DNA of 64,000 bases from Paenibacillus_V sp046244365. GTDB lineage: Bacteria; Bacillota; Bacilli; Paenibacillales; NBRC-103111. The stretch covers positions 6,572,001-6,636,000 of the forward strand of contig NZ_CP176395.1 in assembly GCF_046244365.1 (NCBI RefSeq), read 5' to 3'. Made by a program: the position numbers and the translations under genes. The first letter of the stretch is position 1; the number at the start of each line of letters is the position of its first letter. Shown here in pieces: positions 1 through 8,064 of the stretch. Below the pieces are notes generated by a model. The model did no database searches, was not told the origin of the DNA, and saw only the letters and a program-made list of their open reading frames with translations.

Positions 1-168
1 GAAGTTCCCTCTGCGGATAAGCTCGCTTTCCCCGACGAACGACGTAGAAACGATCGCCAGAAAAGGAACGATAAACGCAAGCGACAGCAGGACGAGAAAG
101 ACATAATTGAAAGCTTGAAACGCCGTTTCGCCGCCGCTCTGGCGGCTTCGGACCTTAAGTACCGCCAT
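1..168 (-). CDS. Carbohydrate ABC transporter permease, MalG/YtcP type (N-terminal part only)
   Basis: Only the first 56 codons lie in the window; the gene continues past base 1. The ATG at 168-166 directly follows the TAG stop of the upstream LplB-like permease (170-172), so the two are translationally coupled. The peptide begins MAVLKVRSRQSGGE and runs into a hydrophobic helix (NYVFLVLLSLAFIVPFLAIV) and STSF, the usual start of MalG-family permeases of Paenibacillus sugar importers. It should form the second half of the membrane channel with the next gene. The ABC ATPase is not encoded here; such systems normally share an MsmX-type ATPase encoded elsewhere. The substrate is unknown. Confidence 0.8.
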   Translation of the reverse strand, partial: MAVLKVRSRQSGGETAFQAFNYVFLVLLSLAFIVPFLAIVSTSFVGESELIRRGNF

Positions 169-169
169 A

Positions 170-1087
170 CTACCAAATCCCTTCCTGACCGAACTTTTTG
201 GCCAAATAGTTGGTGCCCACAACGAGAATGAAGGCGATCACCGATTTGAATAAACCGACTGCAGAGGCAAACGAATAGTTGACTTCGACCAAGCCTTTCC
301 GGTATACGTAAGTATCGATAATATCGGCGACCTCGTATACTGGCGGCGAGTAGAGCAGGAATACCTGCTCGAAACCGGCGTCCATAATATGCCCGATCGA
401 TAAAATCAGCAAAATGATCGCGATATGGCTTATGCCCGGGAGCGTAATATGGCGAATTTGCCGGATGCGTCCGGCGCCGTCGACCTTCGCCGCCTCGTAC
501 AGCTGCTGGTCGACGCCGGCGATCGCGGCCAAATAAATGATCGTGCTCCATCCGACTTCCTTCCAGATGCCCGAAACGACGAGCACCGAGCGGAAATAAG
601 CGGAATCGTTCAAAAACGGAATCGGCTCGATGCCGAGCTGCTGCAGCAGTCCTTTAATAAAGCCGTCGTCGGCGCTAAGCAGTGCGGTCAGCAAACCGGC
701 CACTATGACCATCGACAGGAAGTGGGGCAAATACGAAATCGTCTGCACGACCCGTTTGAATACGGCGTGCCTCACTTCATTGATCAGCAGCGCCAGCAGG
801 ATTGGAGCGGGAAATCCGAAAACGATCCGATAAAAGCTGATCGTCAGCGTATTCCCCATGATGTCCCAGAAATAATACGACGAAGCGAAATCGCGAAAAT
901 GCTTGAGACCTACCCATTCCGAAGAAAAAATACCCTTCAGGCCGTCGAACGGCGCTACTTGCTTGAACGCGATAATGACGCCGTACATCGGTCCGTAATG
1001 AAAAATCAGGAAATAAAGCATACCCGGAATGACAAGCGCGTAATGCAGCTTATGCTTCTGGATTAATCGTAACGTCTTAGCATTCAA
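170..1087 (-). CDS. lplB: Carbohydrate ABC transporter permease, LplB/MalF type
   Basis: A protein of about 305 residues with six predicted membrane helices. The binding-protein-dependent permease EAA loop is visible as YEAAKVDGAGRIRQIRHITLPG near residue 210. The opening segment (YALVIPGMLYFLIFHYGPMYG) and the end (NYLAKKFGQEGIW) are typical of the LplB family. I chose the TTG at 1087 because GGAGGAAACGGAGAGGG stands just before it; a longer reading from a TTG at 1126 would place that ribosome site inside the coding region. The gene follows the binding lipoprotein by about 90 bases and is coupled to the MalG-type permease. It is likely an oligosaccharide importer subunit; the substrate cannot be told from sequence. 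Confidence 0.9.
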   Translation of the reverse strand: MNAKTLRLIQKHKLHYALVIPGMLYFLIFHYGPMYGVIIAFKQVAPFDGLKGIFSSEWVGLKHFRDFASSYYFWDIMGNTLTISFYRIVFGFPAPILLALLINEVRHAVFKRVVQTISYLPHFLSMVIVAGLLTALLSADDGFIKGLLQQLGIEPIPFLNDSAYFRSVLVVSGIWKEVGWSTIIYLAAIAGVDQQLYEAAKVDGAGRIRQIRHITLPGISHIAIILLILSIGHIMDAGFEQVFLLYSPPVYEVADIIDTYVYRKGLVEVNYSFASAVGLFKSVIAFILVVGTNYLAKKFGQEGIW

Positions 1088-1179
1088 TGGCTGACCCTCT
1101 CCGTTTCCTCCCGTCGGAGCCGGCAAAATCCCGTCCGGGGGAGCGCCGCCGATCGCTTGCGCCCCCTCCGAACGAGGCG

Positions 1180-2727
1180 TTATTTGCCTTTCACCCGGTT
1201 ATTCTCCGCTGTATAGGCATCGATCCACTTGTCGAGCCCTGCTTTATAGAGCTCCTCGATAAACTTGTCGTATTCGCCGATCGCTCTTGCCCCGGTAATG
1301 AACTTGATCGTTTCTTGCTCGATCATGCGGGTGATGTCTCCGGATGTCGGCACCTTCTCGTTGATCGCTTTCGTGTCGAACTTGTAATCCACGTCCGCGA
1401 GCCCGATCTTTTTCACCCGGTCCATGTTCGTTATATATTTGCGGATGAAATCGAATTGCGGTGTGAACGAAGGGTCGTTCTTCTCGTACTGAACCGTGTA
1501 GGCGAACGACAAGCCCGGAATGAGATCCCCCATGTAGTCGGTATTCAAGCCTTCGATGATCCGTTTCGCTTTGTCCGTATATTTCCAATGCTTGCCTTCG
1601 ATGCCGAAAAACAGCGTGAAATAATTTTCGATATCCGAATGCACCCAGTCGATCAGCTTGATGGCCGCTTCGGGATTTTTCGCGTTTTTGTTGATCATGA
1701 TGCCGCTCGTGGCCACGCCGCCCAGCGTCGTCACGTTGCCTGTCGGCCCCTTCAGCTCCGCGGCTACGCCGTATTTCGCCTCCGGCACGTTCTGTCTGAG
1801 CAGATGCTCGTTGGCGGTTATCGTCGTATTCCAAACGATGCCCGAAGCGACGCGGTTTTGTTTCACCAGCTCGATTTGACGAGTACGGTTGGAGGAGAAC
1901 GCTTCCTTGAAAAGGTAGCCTTTCTTGTACCAATCGGCCATTTTCGCGACAAAATCGCGGTATCCCGGATGCAGCTGCGGCGGCTTCACCTTGCCGTCCT
2001 TGTCGACCCAGTTGCCGTAGCCCACATCCATGAAGCCTGCGGCGAATCCGCCGTTCAGGGAAGCAAGATCGGTCAGCAGCGGAATCGTCTGTCCGGAGCC
2101 GGCCGGGTCCTGATCCTTGAACGCCTTTAATACGTTCTCGAATTCGTCGATCGTCTTCGGCATTTGCAGGTTAAGCTTCTTCAGCCAATCTTCACGGAGA
2201 AGCACGCCGTTGCCGGCAACAGGCGCTCCGGTCGGAATACCCCATATTTTCCCGTCCGACGTAGACAGAGCGTCCCACGCCATTTTCCAATCGGAAGGCC
2301 ACAGCTTGCGGATGTTGCTCCCGTATTTGTCGAGCAAGTCACCGATCGGCCGGGCGGCTCCGTTCGCCTGATGGGTCGCCATGTTGCCGGTGAATATGTC
2401 CAGCGGCTCGTTGGAGCTGAGAAGCACGTTTAGCTTATCCGTCTCCGACCCTTTGGGCGGAATGATCGGCACGATTTCGATGCCGATTTTGTCCATGACG
2501 ACTTTCTTGATTTCTTCCACCGCTTCCGGCTTGCTGACCGTATTGCTGCTGGCGAGATTGCCGAAGTTCGCGTATACGTAAACCTTTTCGATCTTTTTGG
2601 CCGCGCTCGGACTCGCCTCGTTTCCTTTACTGTCCGCCTTGCCTTCTTCTTTGGAGGAACAGCCGGCGACGGCTCCCGCTAGCAGCAGAGCAGCCGCGGC
2701 CGAAATCCCGATTTTTCTTTTGAACAC
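1180..2727 (-). CDS. Extracellular solute-binding lipoprotein of a sugar ABC importer
   Basis: A 515-residue family 1 solute-binding protein. From the GTG at 2727 (preceded by AAAGGGG) it has a lipoprotein signal: basic MFKRK, hydrophobic AAAALLLAGAVAGC, lipid-anchored Cys 23, then a KEEG linker. The body shows LplA-like features such as the DIFTGNMATHQ stretch, WGIPTGAPVAGNGVLLREDW and a C-terminal EELYKAGLDKWIDAYTAENN. An open frame extends upstream to 2796 but would bury the signal peptide. First gene of the importer operon, with a cre-like site just upstream. It would capture an oligosaccharide outside the membrane and pass it to the two permeases. Confidence 0.92.
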   Translation of the reverse strand: MFKRKIGISAAAALLLAGAVAGCSSKEEGKADSKGNEASPSAAKKIEKVYVYANFGNLASSNTVSKPEAVEEIKKVVMDKIGIEIVPIIPPKGSETDKLNVLLSSNEPLDIFTGNMATHQANGAARPIGDLLDKYGSNIRKLWPSDWKMAWDALSTSDGKIWGIPTGAPVAGNGVLLREDWLKKLNLQMPKTIDEFENVLKAFKDQDPAGSGQTIPLLTDLASLNGGFAAGFMDVGYGNWVDKDGKVKPPQLHPGYRDFVAKMADWYKKGYLFKEAFSSNRTRQIELVKQNRVASGIVWNTTITANEHLLRQNVPEAKYGVAAELKGPTGNVTTLGGVATSGIMINKNAKNPEAAIKLIDWVHSDIENYFTLFFGIEGKHWKYTDKAKRIIEGLNTDYMGDLIPGLSFAYTVQYEKNDPSFTPQFDFIRKYITNMDRVKKIGLADVDYKFDTKAINEKVPTSGDITRMIEQETIKFITGARAIGEYDKFIEELYKAGLDKWIDAYTAENNRVKGK

Positions 2728-2742
2728 GTTCGTAGCCCCTTT

Positions 2743-2756
2743 CGTAATCGTTTTCA
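2743..2756 (-). promoter_or_regulatory. cre-like CcpA site before the binding-protein gene
   Basis: Minus strand reads TGAAAACGATTACG, 13 of 14 positions of the cre consensus TGWAANCGNTNWCA. It lies 16-29 bases upstream of the GTG start, where CcpA binding would block transcription of the sugar operon. One mismatch, so moderate confidence. Confidence 0.4.
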
Positions 2757-2916
2757 ATCGATCCAGCGATGCGTTCCGCGACAACGCACAGTGCACTGTG
2801 ATTGCAAGTATAGGCTTACAGGGCTACAAATAGGAATGCCGCAGCTATGACACGCACCTCACTGCGGTGACATTTCTCATCATATTGGTATGCACGTCAT
2901 CGTTGTGGTATCGCCT

Positions 2917-5265
2917 CTACATGCCGCTTCGCGCCTTGCGGTACTCGCCGGGCGTCATGCCGATGCACTCGCGAAACAGCTTGATGAAATAGTCGCTTTT
3001 TATATAACCGACCCTTTCGCCGATTTCCTTGATCTTCAAGTCCGTTTCGAGCAGAAGCTCCTTTCCTTTCTCCATGCGAACCTTCGTCAAATAATCCGAA
3101 AACGATTGTCCGATGTTCTCTTTGAATATCCGGCTCAAATAAGACGGATTCAGGCGGAGCCGATCGGCGATCTGAACGAGGGAAAGCGGCTTGTCAAGCT
3201 CGCTGCGGATAATCGCAACCGCCTGAACCACGTACCGGTTGTTTTTCTCCCGAAAAGCCGTACCGAATCCCGAAGCCAGCGTCATGATCAGCCTCCGCAG
3301 CCATTGCACCGCTTCCTGCAGATCGTCTTTATGGAGCAGCGCCTCATACAGATTGTTCTTCTCCCCCGTCAGTGCGGAAAAATCGATGCTCATCCGGCCG
3401 GAGGTCGCCACCAGGCTGCCCAACAGCCGCATAAGCGCGTATTGGATTTGACGGACATGCAATCTGCCCTTCTCGCCGCCGATGTCCCTGACGATCAGGT
3501 CGAGAATATGCAGCGCCTGCTCCGTATCCCCGTTCACGATGTACGTGTTCAGCGCCTCTTCTTTGTCGGAAGGATAATGAAGCGCGGCGGTTCCTTCCAG
3601 CCTGACGTCCTCGATATAAATGACTTGACCCGTACCGAAAATCCCGCGATACCGCAGCGCTTCTATCGCCTCGGCGTACGCTCTGTCCAGTTCGCCCGCA
3701 TAAGCGCACGGCTTGCCGATCCCGATGGAGCAGCCGATGCCGGGACGTTCCCCGATCGTACGAATCAGCTGCTCGGCGCAAGCGAACAGCTCGGATAATT
3801 CGCGCGGCTGGCCATTGACGATTACGACGAACGTCCCGTCGGCAATTTCGCTGACCATTCGCTTCCACGTGGCCGGGAGACCGGCGCCGATCGAATCCGT
3901 AATGAGAACCTTGTTCAAGCTTTCGCTCTCCGCATCGGCCGGCTGACCGTCCGTCCGCTCCAGCGAGACGACCATCAGCAGCAATTGCTCCAGTTCGATA
4001 TCGAAGCCGAGATAGTCCAGCCTCTCTATAAGATAGTCCCGCTCGAACGAATGGGGGCGAAGCAGCGAGCGCACGAACGTTTCCTTGTAGGCGGGCAAGC
4101 TTTCCTTCAGCCGGTGGCGCAAGCTCCAGCGGTCCTCGAACGCGTCCTCCAGACTGCTGCGGATGACGTGCCATTCGCCCGTCGTCGCGCCGGCATACCG
4201 GTCGTCTGTGCTCTTAATAAACTGCAGCATGCGGCGGATCGGCGCATACAGATTCCGGGCGAGCAGCAGAGCGAGCAGGCATGCAGCGGCGGCAAGCACG
4301 CAGCAGTATAGCACGATCATGCTTTTGACCTTGGCGACGCTGCCGTATAATTCGCCTAGCGGAGTGGCAAAAACGAACGTCCAGCCGAGCCTCTCCGATT
4401 TGACCCATGTCACGAACAGGCGCTCTCCCTCCACGCCCTCCTCGAAAAAGCTTTGCTCGCCGCGATTTTGCTTCTGCCAGATCGGATTTTCGCCGATACG
4501 CACGTTCATGGGATTGGCCGAATCGTAAAGCATCGGCTTCCCGCCCGAGGACATAACGAAAAAGGGCCGATCCGCCTCGCTGCCCGTTCTGCGCACGAAG
4601 CTTTCGTATATTTTGTCCGCATCGAGATTGATGACGAGCACATTGCCTTCAATCGACGTTTTGTAAACGAGCGGGATTACATTTAGAAAGCTGCCTTCCG
4701 CCGTCTTTGCGCTGCGCATATCGAGAATCATCGGCAGCGCAGGATCGCTGCGGGAGAATCGGTTCCAGCCTTCGTCATAGAAACGGTCCGGCTCGTAAAC
4801 GAGCAGATCGGACGTCAAAATCAATTTTTTGACGCTGTCGTAATAATAGACCGAGTTGATGAAGTCATTGGAAAGCTTCAAGGCCCGCATATTGCTCAGC
4901 GCCTGTTTTTTACCATGCAAATAGGATTCGAGGGCAGGCAAATCCTCGTCCTTGAGCTCTCCCGTCAGCATCTCGTAATACGATCCGCGGGGAAACAGCT
5001 CGAATTGGCGCATCGTCGTGCCCTCCAGCGTCAGCTGGCGGAAGCTGCTGCCGATCTGATCGATCATCATTTCCATGGCGTTGGCGGTCTGGTTCAAATA
5101 ATTGCCGTTCGCCTCGCGAAGCTCCTGCTGAACCGTGGCTTTTACGTTCTGGTAGTACACGATACTGGTTGCGAGCATGGGCAGCAAAGATAAAATCAAC
5201 GCGATGATGATCACTTTGTAGTAGAAATGTCGCTTTTGAACGGTATGAGGCCATTTCATGCGCAT
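2917..5265 (-). CDS. Membrane-anchored AraC-family regulator, YtdP type
   Basis: A 782-residue one-component sensor-regulator. From the ATG at 5265 (GAGGTGA five bases before it) it has an N-terminal helix (YKVIIIALILSLLPMLATSIVYY), an extracellular sensor region of about 270 residues, a second helix (SMIVLYCCVLAAAACLLALLLA), a cytoplasmic middle region, and two AraC helix-turn-helix motifs at the end (LSLVQIADRLRLNPSYLSRIFKE and IKEIGERVGYIKSDYFIKLF). This layout matches B. subtilis YtdP-type regulators that sit beside LplA/LplB/YtcP importers. The importer operon starts about 190 bases downstream on the same strand, so it is probably the regulated target. A 24-codon upstream extension of the frame was rejected because it has no ribosome site. 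Confidence 0.9.
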   Translation of the reverse strand: MRMKWPHTVQKRHFYYKVIIIALILSLLPMLATSIVYYQNVKATVQQELREANGNYLNQTANAMEMMIDQIGSSFRQLTLEGTTMRQFELFPRGSYYEMLTGELKDEDLPALESYLHGKKQALSNMRALKLSNDFINSVYYYDSVKKLILTSDLLVYEPDRFYDEGWNRFSRSDPALPMILDMRSAKTAEGSFLNVIPLVYKTSIEGNVLVINLDADKIYESFVRRTGSEADRPFFVMSSGGKPMLYDSANPMNVRIGENPIWQKQNRGEQSFFEEGVEGERLFVTWVKSERLGWTFVFATPLGELYGSVAKVKSMIVLYCCVLAAAACLLALLLARNLYAPIRRMLQFIKSTDDRYAGATTGEWHVIRSSLEDAFEDRWSLRHRLKESLPAYKETFVRSLLRPHSFERDYLIERLDYLGFDIELEQLLLMVVSLERTDGQPADAESESLNKVLITDSIGAGLPATWKRMVSEIADGTFVVIVNGQPRELSELFACAEQLIRTIGERPGIGCSIGIGKPCAYAGELDRAYAEAIEALRYRGIFGTGQVIYIEDVRLEGTAALHYPSDKEEALNTYIVNGDTEQALHILDLIVRDIGGEKGRLHVRQIQYALMRLLGSLVATSGRMSIDFSALTGEKNNLYEALLHKDDLQEAVQWLRRLIMTLASGFGTAFREKNNRYVVQAVAIIRSELDKPLSLVQIADRLRLNPSYLSRIFKENIGQSFSDYLTKVRMEKGKELLLETDLKIKEIGERVGYIKSDYFIKLFRECIGMTPGEYRKARSGM

Positions 5266-5296
5266 AGACGTCACCTCGAATCGGATTTGTATGAAA

Positions 5297-5310
5297 TGTA
5301 AGCGTTTACA
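5297..5310. promoter_or_regulatory. cre site (CcpA catabolite control), perfect consensus
   Basis: TGTAAGCGTTTACA fits the cre consensus TGWAANCGNTNWCA at every position and is itself nearly palindromic. It ends 32 bases upstream of the YtdP-like regulator start, so the regulator is probably repressed when preferred sugars are present. Confidence 0.7.
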
Positions 5311-5591
5311 AATAGGGCGATACCTGTTGGCTTTCATGAGAATCGTTGCTTCTCATGTGCGCTTTTTCGTAATATGGTATGACCAAAATAGCTCTAGTAT
5401 TAGTGTAGCCGATAGCCTCTGCGGAATCAACCCGGTTCTTTCAATATTACTACCGGCCGACATACGTATCAAAGGGCAATATCCCCTAAAAAAAGGCGTA
5501 TTGTTACAGAAACGTAACCGTCCCTTCATCTTGCCTTAATATTGCTGCTTCATAATAGGCAGTGACCCCTATTTGATATATATACTTAACG

Positions 5592-5621
5592 GCCTGCTCC
5601 GATCGGAGCAGGCTACTTTTT
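5592..5621 (+). terminator. Perfect palindrome followed by a T run
   Basis: Bases 5592-5613 form a perfect 22-base palindrome (half-site GCCTGCTCCGA), followed by TACTTTTTTT. This has the form of a rho-independent terminator for plus-strand transcription, but no plus-strand gene precedes it; it may belong to an unrecognised small transcript or a lost gene. Confidence 0.5.
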
Positions 5622-5635
5622 TTGGGGGCATCGCA

Positions 5636-5812
5636 GCTGCCGCGACACCGATACGGACAGCGTCTTGCGGTCACCGCTTTGCAAAAAGCAGCGATCGGCA
5701 TCGGAGACATCGCGGAATCGCTCGGCTACTGCGGGCTTCCTTCTTCCACTGTACGTTCAAGAGTCTGACCGGCCACTCAAAAAGCAGCAATCGTCATAGC
5801 CGCCCAGCAGCT
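5636..5812 (+). pseudogene. Remnant of an AraC-type helix-turn-helix regulator
   Basis: One plus frame reads RYGQRLAVTALQKAA and then IGIGDIAESLGYC, the second helix-turn-helix of AraC proteins. A neighbouring frame continues with SFFHCTFKSLTGHS, the motif that normally follows at once. The two halves are joined only by a frameshift near 5735, and the rest of the gene is missing. It is best read as a decayed fragment of a larger AraC regulator. Based on motif recognition only. Confidence 0.5.
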
Positions 5813-5912
5813 TTGCAACCTCCGCTCAGGCGGACGGCAGCTGCTGGAATGATGTGATCGGGATAGCGGTCTCTCGAGCGCTTATTTCCCGTTAATCAGC
5901 CCCGTTCGGAGC

Positions 5913-6049
5913 AATAGCGGATTTCGAAGGCGTTATTTCGTCATTTCCGGTAGAGGTCTGGTCTAATCAGTCGAATAAGACCGCGAGAATCCCTTATCCT
6001 TACTCATATGGGTGATGAACCGTAAATAGCGCCTCCAAAATCCGCTATC
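5913..6049. repeat. Separated inverted repeat, possible small non-coding element
   Basis: The arm at 5913-5940 (starts AATAGCGGATTTCGAAGG) is the reverse complement, with a few mismatches, of the arm at 6021-6049 (ends CCAAAATCCGCTATC). Between them lies a small hairpin around GTCTAATCAGTCGAATAAGAC. No coding signal. Confidence 0.45.
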
Positions 6050-6198
6050 CGTCCGATTGATCCTGCGGCTGTAAAGCATACTGCGAGAATCCGTTACGTT
6101 GTCAGCCAACACGTACCGCCCCGTCTTGCACGGAGAGCTGCGCGCAGTGCAGCATCCCCCTTGTTGCTTATCGTGTGAAACATATAAATTCCTATATT

Positions 6199-6233
6199 TT
6201 AAACAAACGGCCAGCCGCAGTAGGCTGACCGTT
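6199..6233 (-). terminator. Terminator of the cytochrome c gene
   Basis: Arms 6206-6216 and 6223-6233 pair over 11 bases with one wobble. On the minus strand the stem is followed by TGTTTAAAAT. It lies just after the cytochrome stop codon. Confidence 0.55.
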
Positions 6234-6243
6234 CTCGCACGCA

Positions 6244-6612
6244 TTACTTTTTGGCTGAAAGCCAATCGCCAAGCGCTTGAATTTCTTCGTCCTTCAATTT
6301 GCTCTTGTAGCTTGGCATGCCGCCGCCGCCGTTTTGGATTTTGGCCGTAATTTTATCTTTATCCAGCTTGCCGCCGACCTTCTGCAGGTTCGGCCCCATT
6401 TTGCCGCCCAGATCCGCGCCATGGCAAGAGACGCAATTCTGCTTGTAAATCGATTCGGCGTTCGCAGCCGCAGTGGTTGCCGCCGGACTAGCCGACCCGG
6501 CCGCCGGTGCGCTCGATGGAGACGGCGAAGCGCTCTTGTTCCCGCCGCCGCATGCGGTAAGCGCAAGCGTCAAAGCCGCCGCAGATACGAGCATCGCTAT
6601 TTTCCTTTTCAT
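6244..6612 (-). CDS. Small membrane-anchored cytochrome c (c550/c551-like lipoprotein)
   Basis: A 122-residue protein. The start is the ATG at 6612 behind AAGGAGGGTACCGGA; a frame extending to 6798 is not used. It has a lipoprotein signal (MLVSAAALTLALTAC, Cys 21), a Ser/Ala/Pro-rich tether (about residues 28-50) and a single class I cytochrome c domain. The haem is bound by CVSCH (Cys 60, Cys 63, His 64), and Met 99 in GGGGMPSY is the likely sixth ligand. Lipid-anchored cytochromes of this size in Bacillales (CccB type) carry electrons on the outer face of the membrane to a terminal oxidase. It is apparently transcribed alone. Confidence 0.9.
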   Translation of the reverse strand: MKRKIAMLVSAAALTLALTACGGGNKSASPSPSSAPAAGSASPAATTAAANAESIYKQNCVSCHGADLGGKMGPNLQKVGGKLDKDKITAKIQNGGGGMPSYKSKLKDEEIQALGDWLSAKK

Positions 6613-6739
6613 TCCGGTACCCTCCTTTAAATGAATCCGATAATAAGGCTTGGATCGATGCTTGGATGAATCATCCAATTGGTTCTCTTCTAGGGTACAC
6701 TTCGGGACATGGCCTAGCAAGTGACAAATCGATGAACCC

Positions 6740-7897
6740 TCAGCCGATCCGCTCATATACCCGGTCATTTCCGTCTTTAGACGCCAGCTTGTACGCACCG
6801 GACGCGACCTGGCCGTCGATTAGCCGGCAAACCGCCGAGTAAATAACCGGCTTTTGCGTCAAATACCGGCCATCGGGCGCGCCTTCATTGCGGATAAGCA
6901 GCTCGCAAATGATTCTTGCGCTTTGCACGCCTTCCTGCAAATAGCGAATGACTGCCTCGCGCTGGCGCTCGGTCAGCTTGTCGCCGCTCTTCGCCGATCC
7001 GGCCGGTGCACCGTACATTGCCGAAAAGTCGAACGTCATGGCGTTCGGTTCGGCGGCAGCCCCGCTCCTTGCCTCGGGCTCTTTCGCCGCGGGAGGCTCC
7101 GCGAACAGATCGAAAGTAAGCTGGTCGCCGCTATCCGCGAACAAATCCAGCTGCTGCAGGCCCGCGACCGGCTTTGGCTCCTGCCTCGCCGGCTCCGGCT
7201 TCTTCAGCAAGACGGAGCCATCCGGGCGGACGCCGCTCGCTCCCTCGGCGTCGAAAGTCCTGGCAGCTCCCGCTCCCCGCGGTACCGCTGCGCTTTGCTT
7301 CTGCCGCGGCGTCGCGTCCAGATGCTCGCGGATGAGCGCCTTCAGCTTCGCCACTTGACGTTCCAACAGCGGCAAGCCCAGCTCTATATGCTCGGCAATG
7401 TCCGCGGTCAGCTCCAAGCCCGCCGGTATGTCCCGGACGACGTCTTGCCATTTCCAGCCTTCGGTTACTTTCCTTAATATTTCCGACAGCTCGTAATCTA
7501 TGACGTTAAAGCCCTTCAAAATGGCTTGTACCGTACGCGCGTCGATTCCCGTATGCATTTCCAGATGGTCGATGCCGAACCGTTTCACTTCGCCGGTCGC
7601 TTTGTTCTGTACCGTATGCTGGTAGCGGAGCGACCGTCCGCACTCGCACGGATACGCCTCGCTGACATGCCCGGCGTCGATATATCCGACGTAGATCCAG
7701 TCGCTCAGCAAGCTTTCGATGTCCTCATAGGAGGCCGATTCCGGTATGACCGCGCCTTTTTGCTCCGCCATTTGCCTGGCAAACTGCGTTCTTCTTCCCC
7801 GCTTCATGCGTTCTTCCAAGAACGCCCGCTGCTCCTCGGGCAGCGTCCGAAAAACCGCATCTCTCTCCTCGACAGACAGCAGACTTTGCTGCTTCAT
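6740..7897 (-). CDS. Conserved protein of unknown function, possibly DUF3895
   Basis: A 385-residue soluble protein without signal peptide or membrane helix. The N-terminal third has a compact CECG motif (near residue 84) followed by SLRYQHTVQNKATGEVKRFG, suggesting a small metal- or nucleic-acid-binding fold. The middle (about 205-300) is low-complexity Ala/Pro/Glu-rich. The C-terminal 75 residues (LTERQREAVIRYLQEGVQSA to DRVYERIG) look like a small winged-helix domain and resemble what I recall as DUF3895 of Bacillales; this identification is from memory and unchecked. It is a stand-alone minus-strand gene. Confidence 0.65.
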   Translation of the reverse strand: MKQQSLLSVEERDAVFRTLPEEQRAFLEERMKRGRRTQFARQMAEQKGAVIPESASYEDIESLLSDWIYVGYIDAGHVSEAYPCECGRSLRYQHTVQNKATGEVKRFGIDHLEMHTGIDARTVQAILKGFNVIDYELSEILRKVTEGWKWQDVVRDIPAGLELTADIAEHIELGLPLLERQVAKLKALIREHLDATPRQKQSAAVPRGAGAARTFDAEGASGVRPDGSVLLKKPEPARQEPKPVAGLQQLDLFADSGDQLTFDLFAEPPAAKEPEARSGAAAEPNAMTFDFSAMYGAPAGSAKSGDKLTERQREAVIRYLQEGVQSARIICELLIRNEGAPDGRYLTQKPVIYSAVCRLIDGQVASGAYKLASKDGNDRVYERIG

Positions 7898-8011
7898 TGC
7901 ACTCGCCTCCGTCCCTTGCCGCTCATCCGGCGCTTATCCCATTATAACGCATATCCAAGCGACGGTCAGCCCACGAACGAAAAGCGGTTGACGCCCATGC
8001 TGGGCACACAA

Positions 8012-8040
8012 GAAAAAAGCCCCTTGAGGGAGGGCTTTTC
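8012..8040 (-). terminator. Terminator of the amino-acid catabolic gene run
   Basis: The minus strand reads AAAAGCCCTCCC, loop, GGGGCTTTTTTC: a GC stem with a T tail, 25 bases after the aldehyde dehydrogenase stop. No other clear terminator was seen between 8 kb and 17.4 kb, supporting one long transcript. Confidence 0.75.
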
Positions 8041-8064
8041 AATTTCATAGTCAAAGCGAGCGCA

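Larger units (their letters stand above)
5311..6205. other. Gene-poor stretch with decayed sequences
   Basis: No intact gene is convincing here. It holds a palindromic terminator-like hairpin (5592-5621), a frameshifted AraC helix-turn-helix fragment (5636-5812) and a separated inverted repeat (5913-6049). The remaining open frames lack ribosome sites and protein-like composition. Confidence 0.6.

Noticed and set aside
5963..6265. Minus-strand frame of 100 codons
   Set aside because: No ribosome site, overlaps the cytochrome terminator and inverted repeat, unlike any protein pattern.
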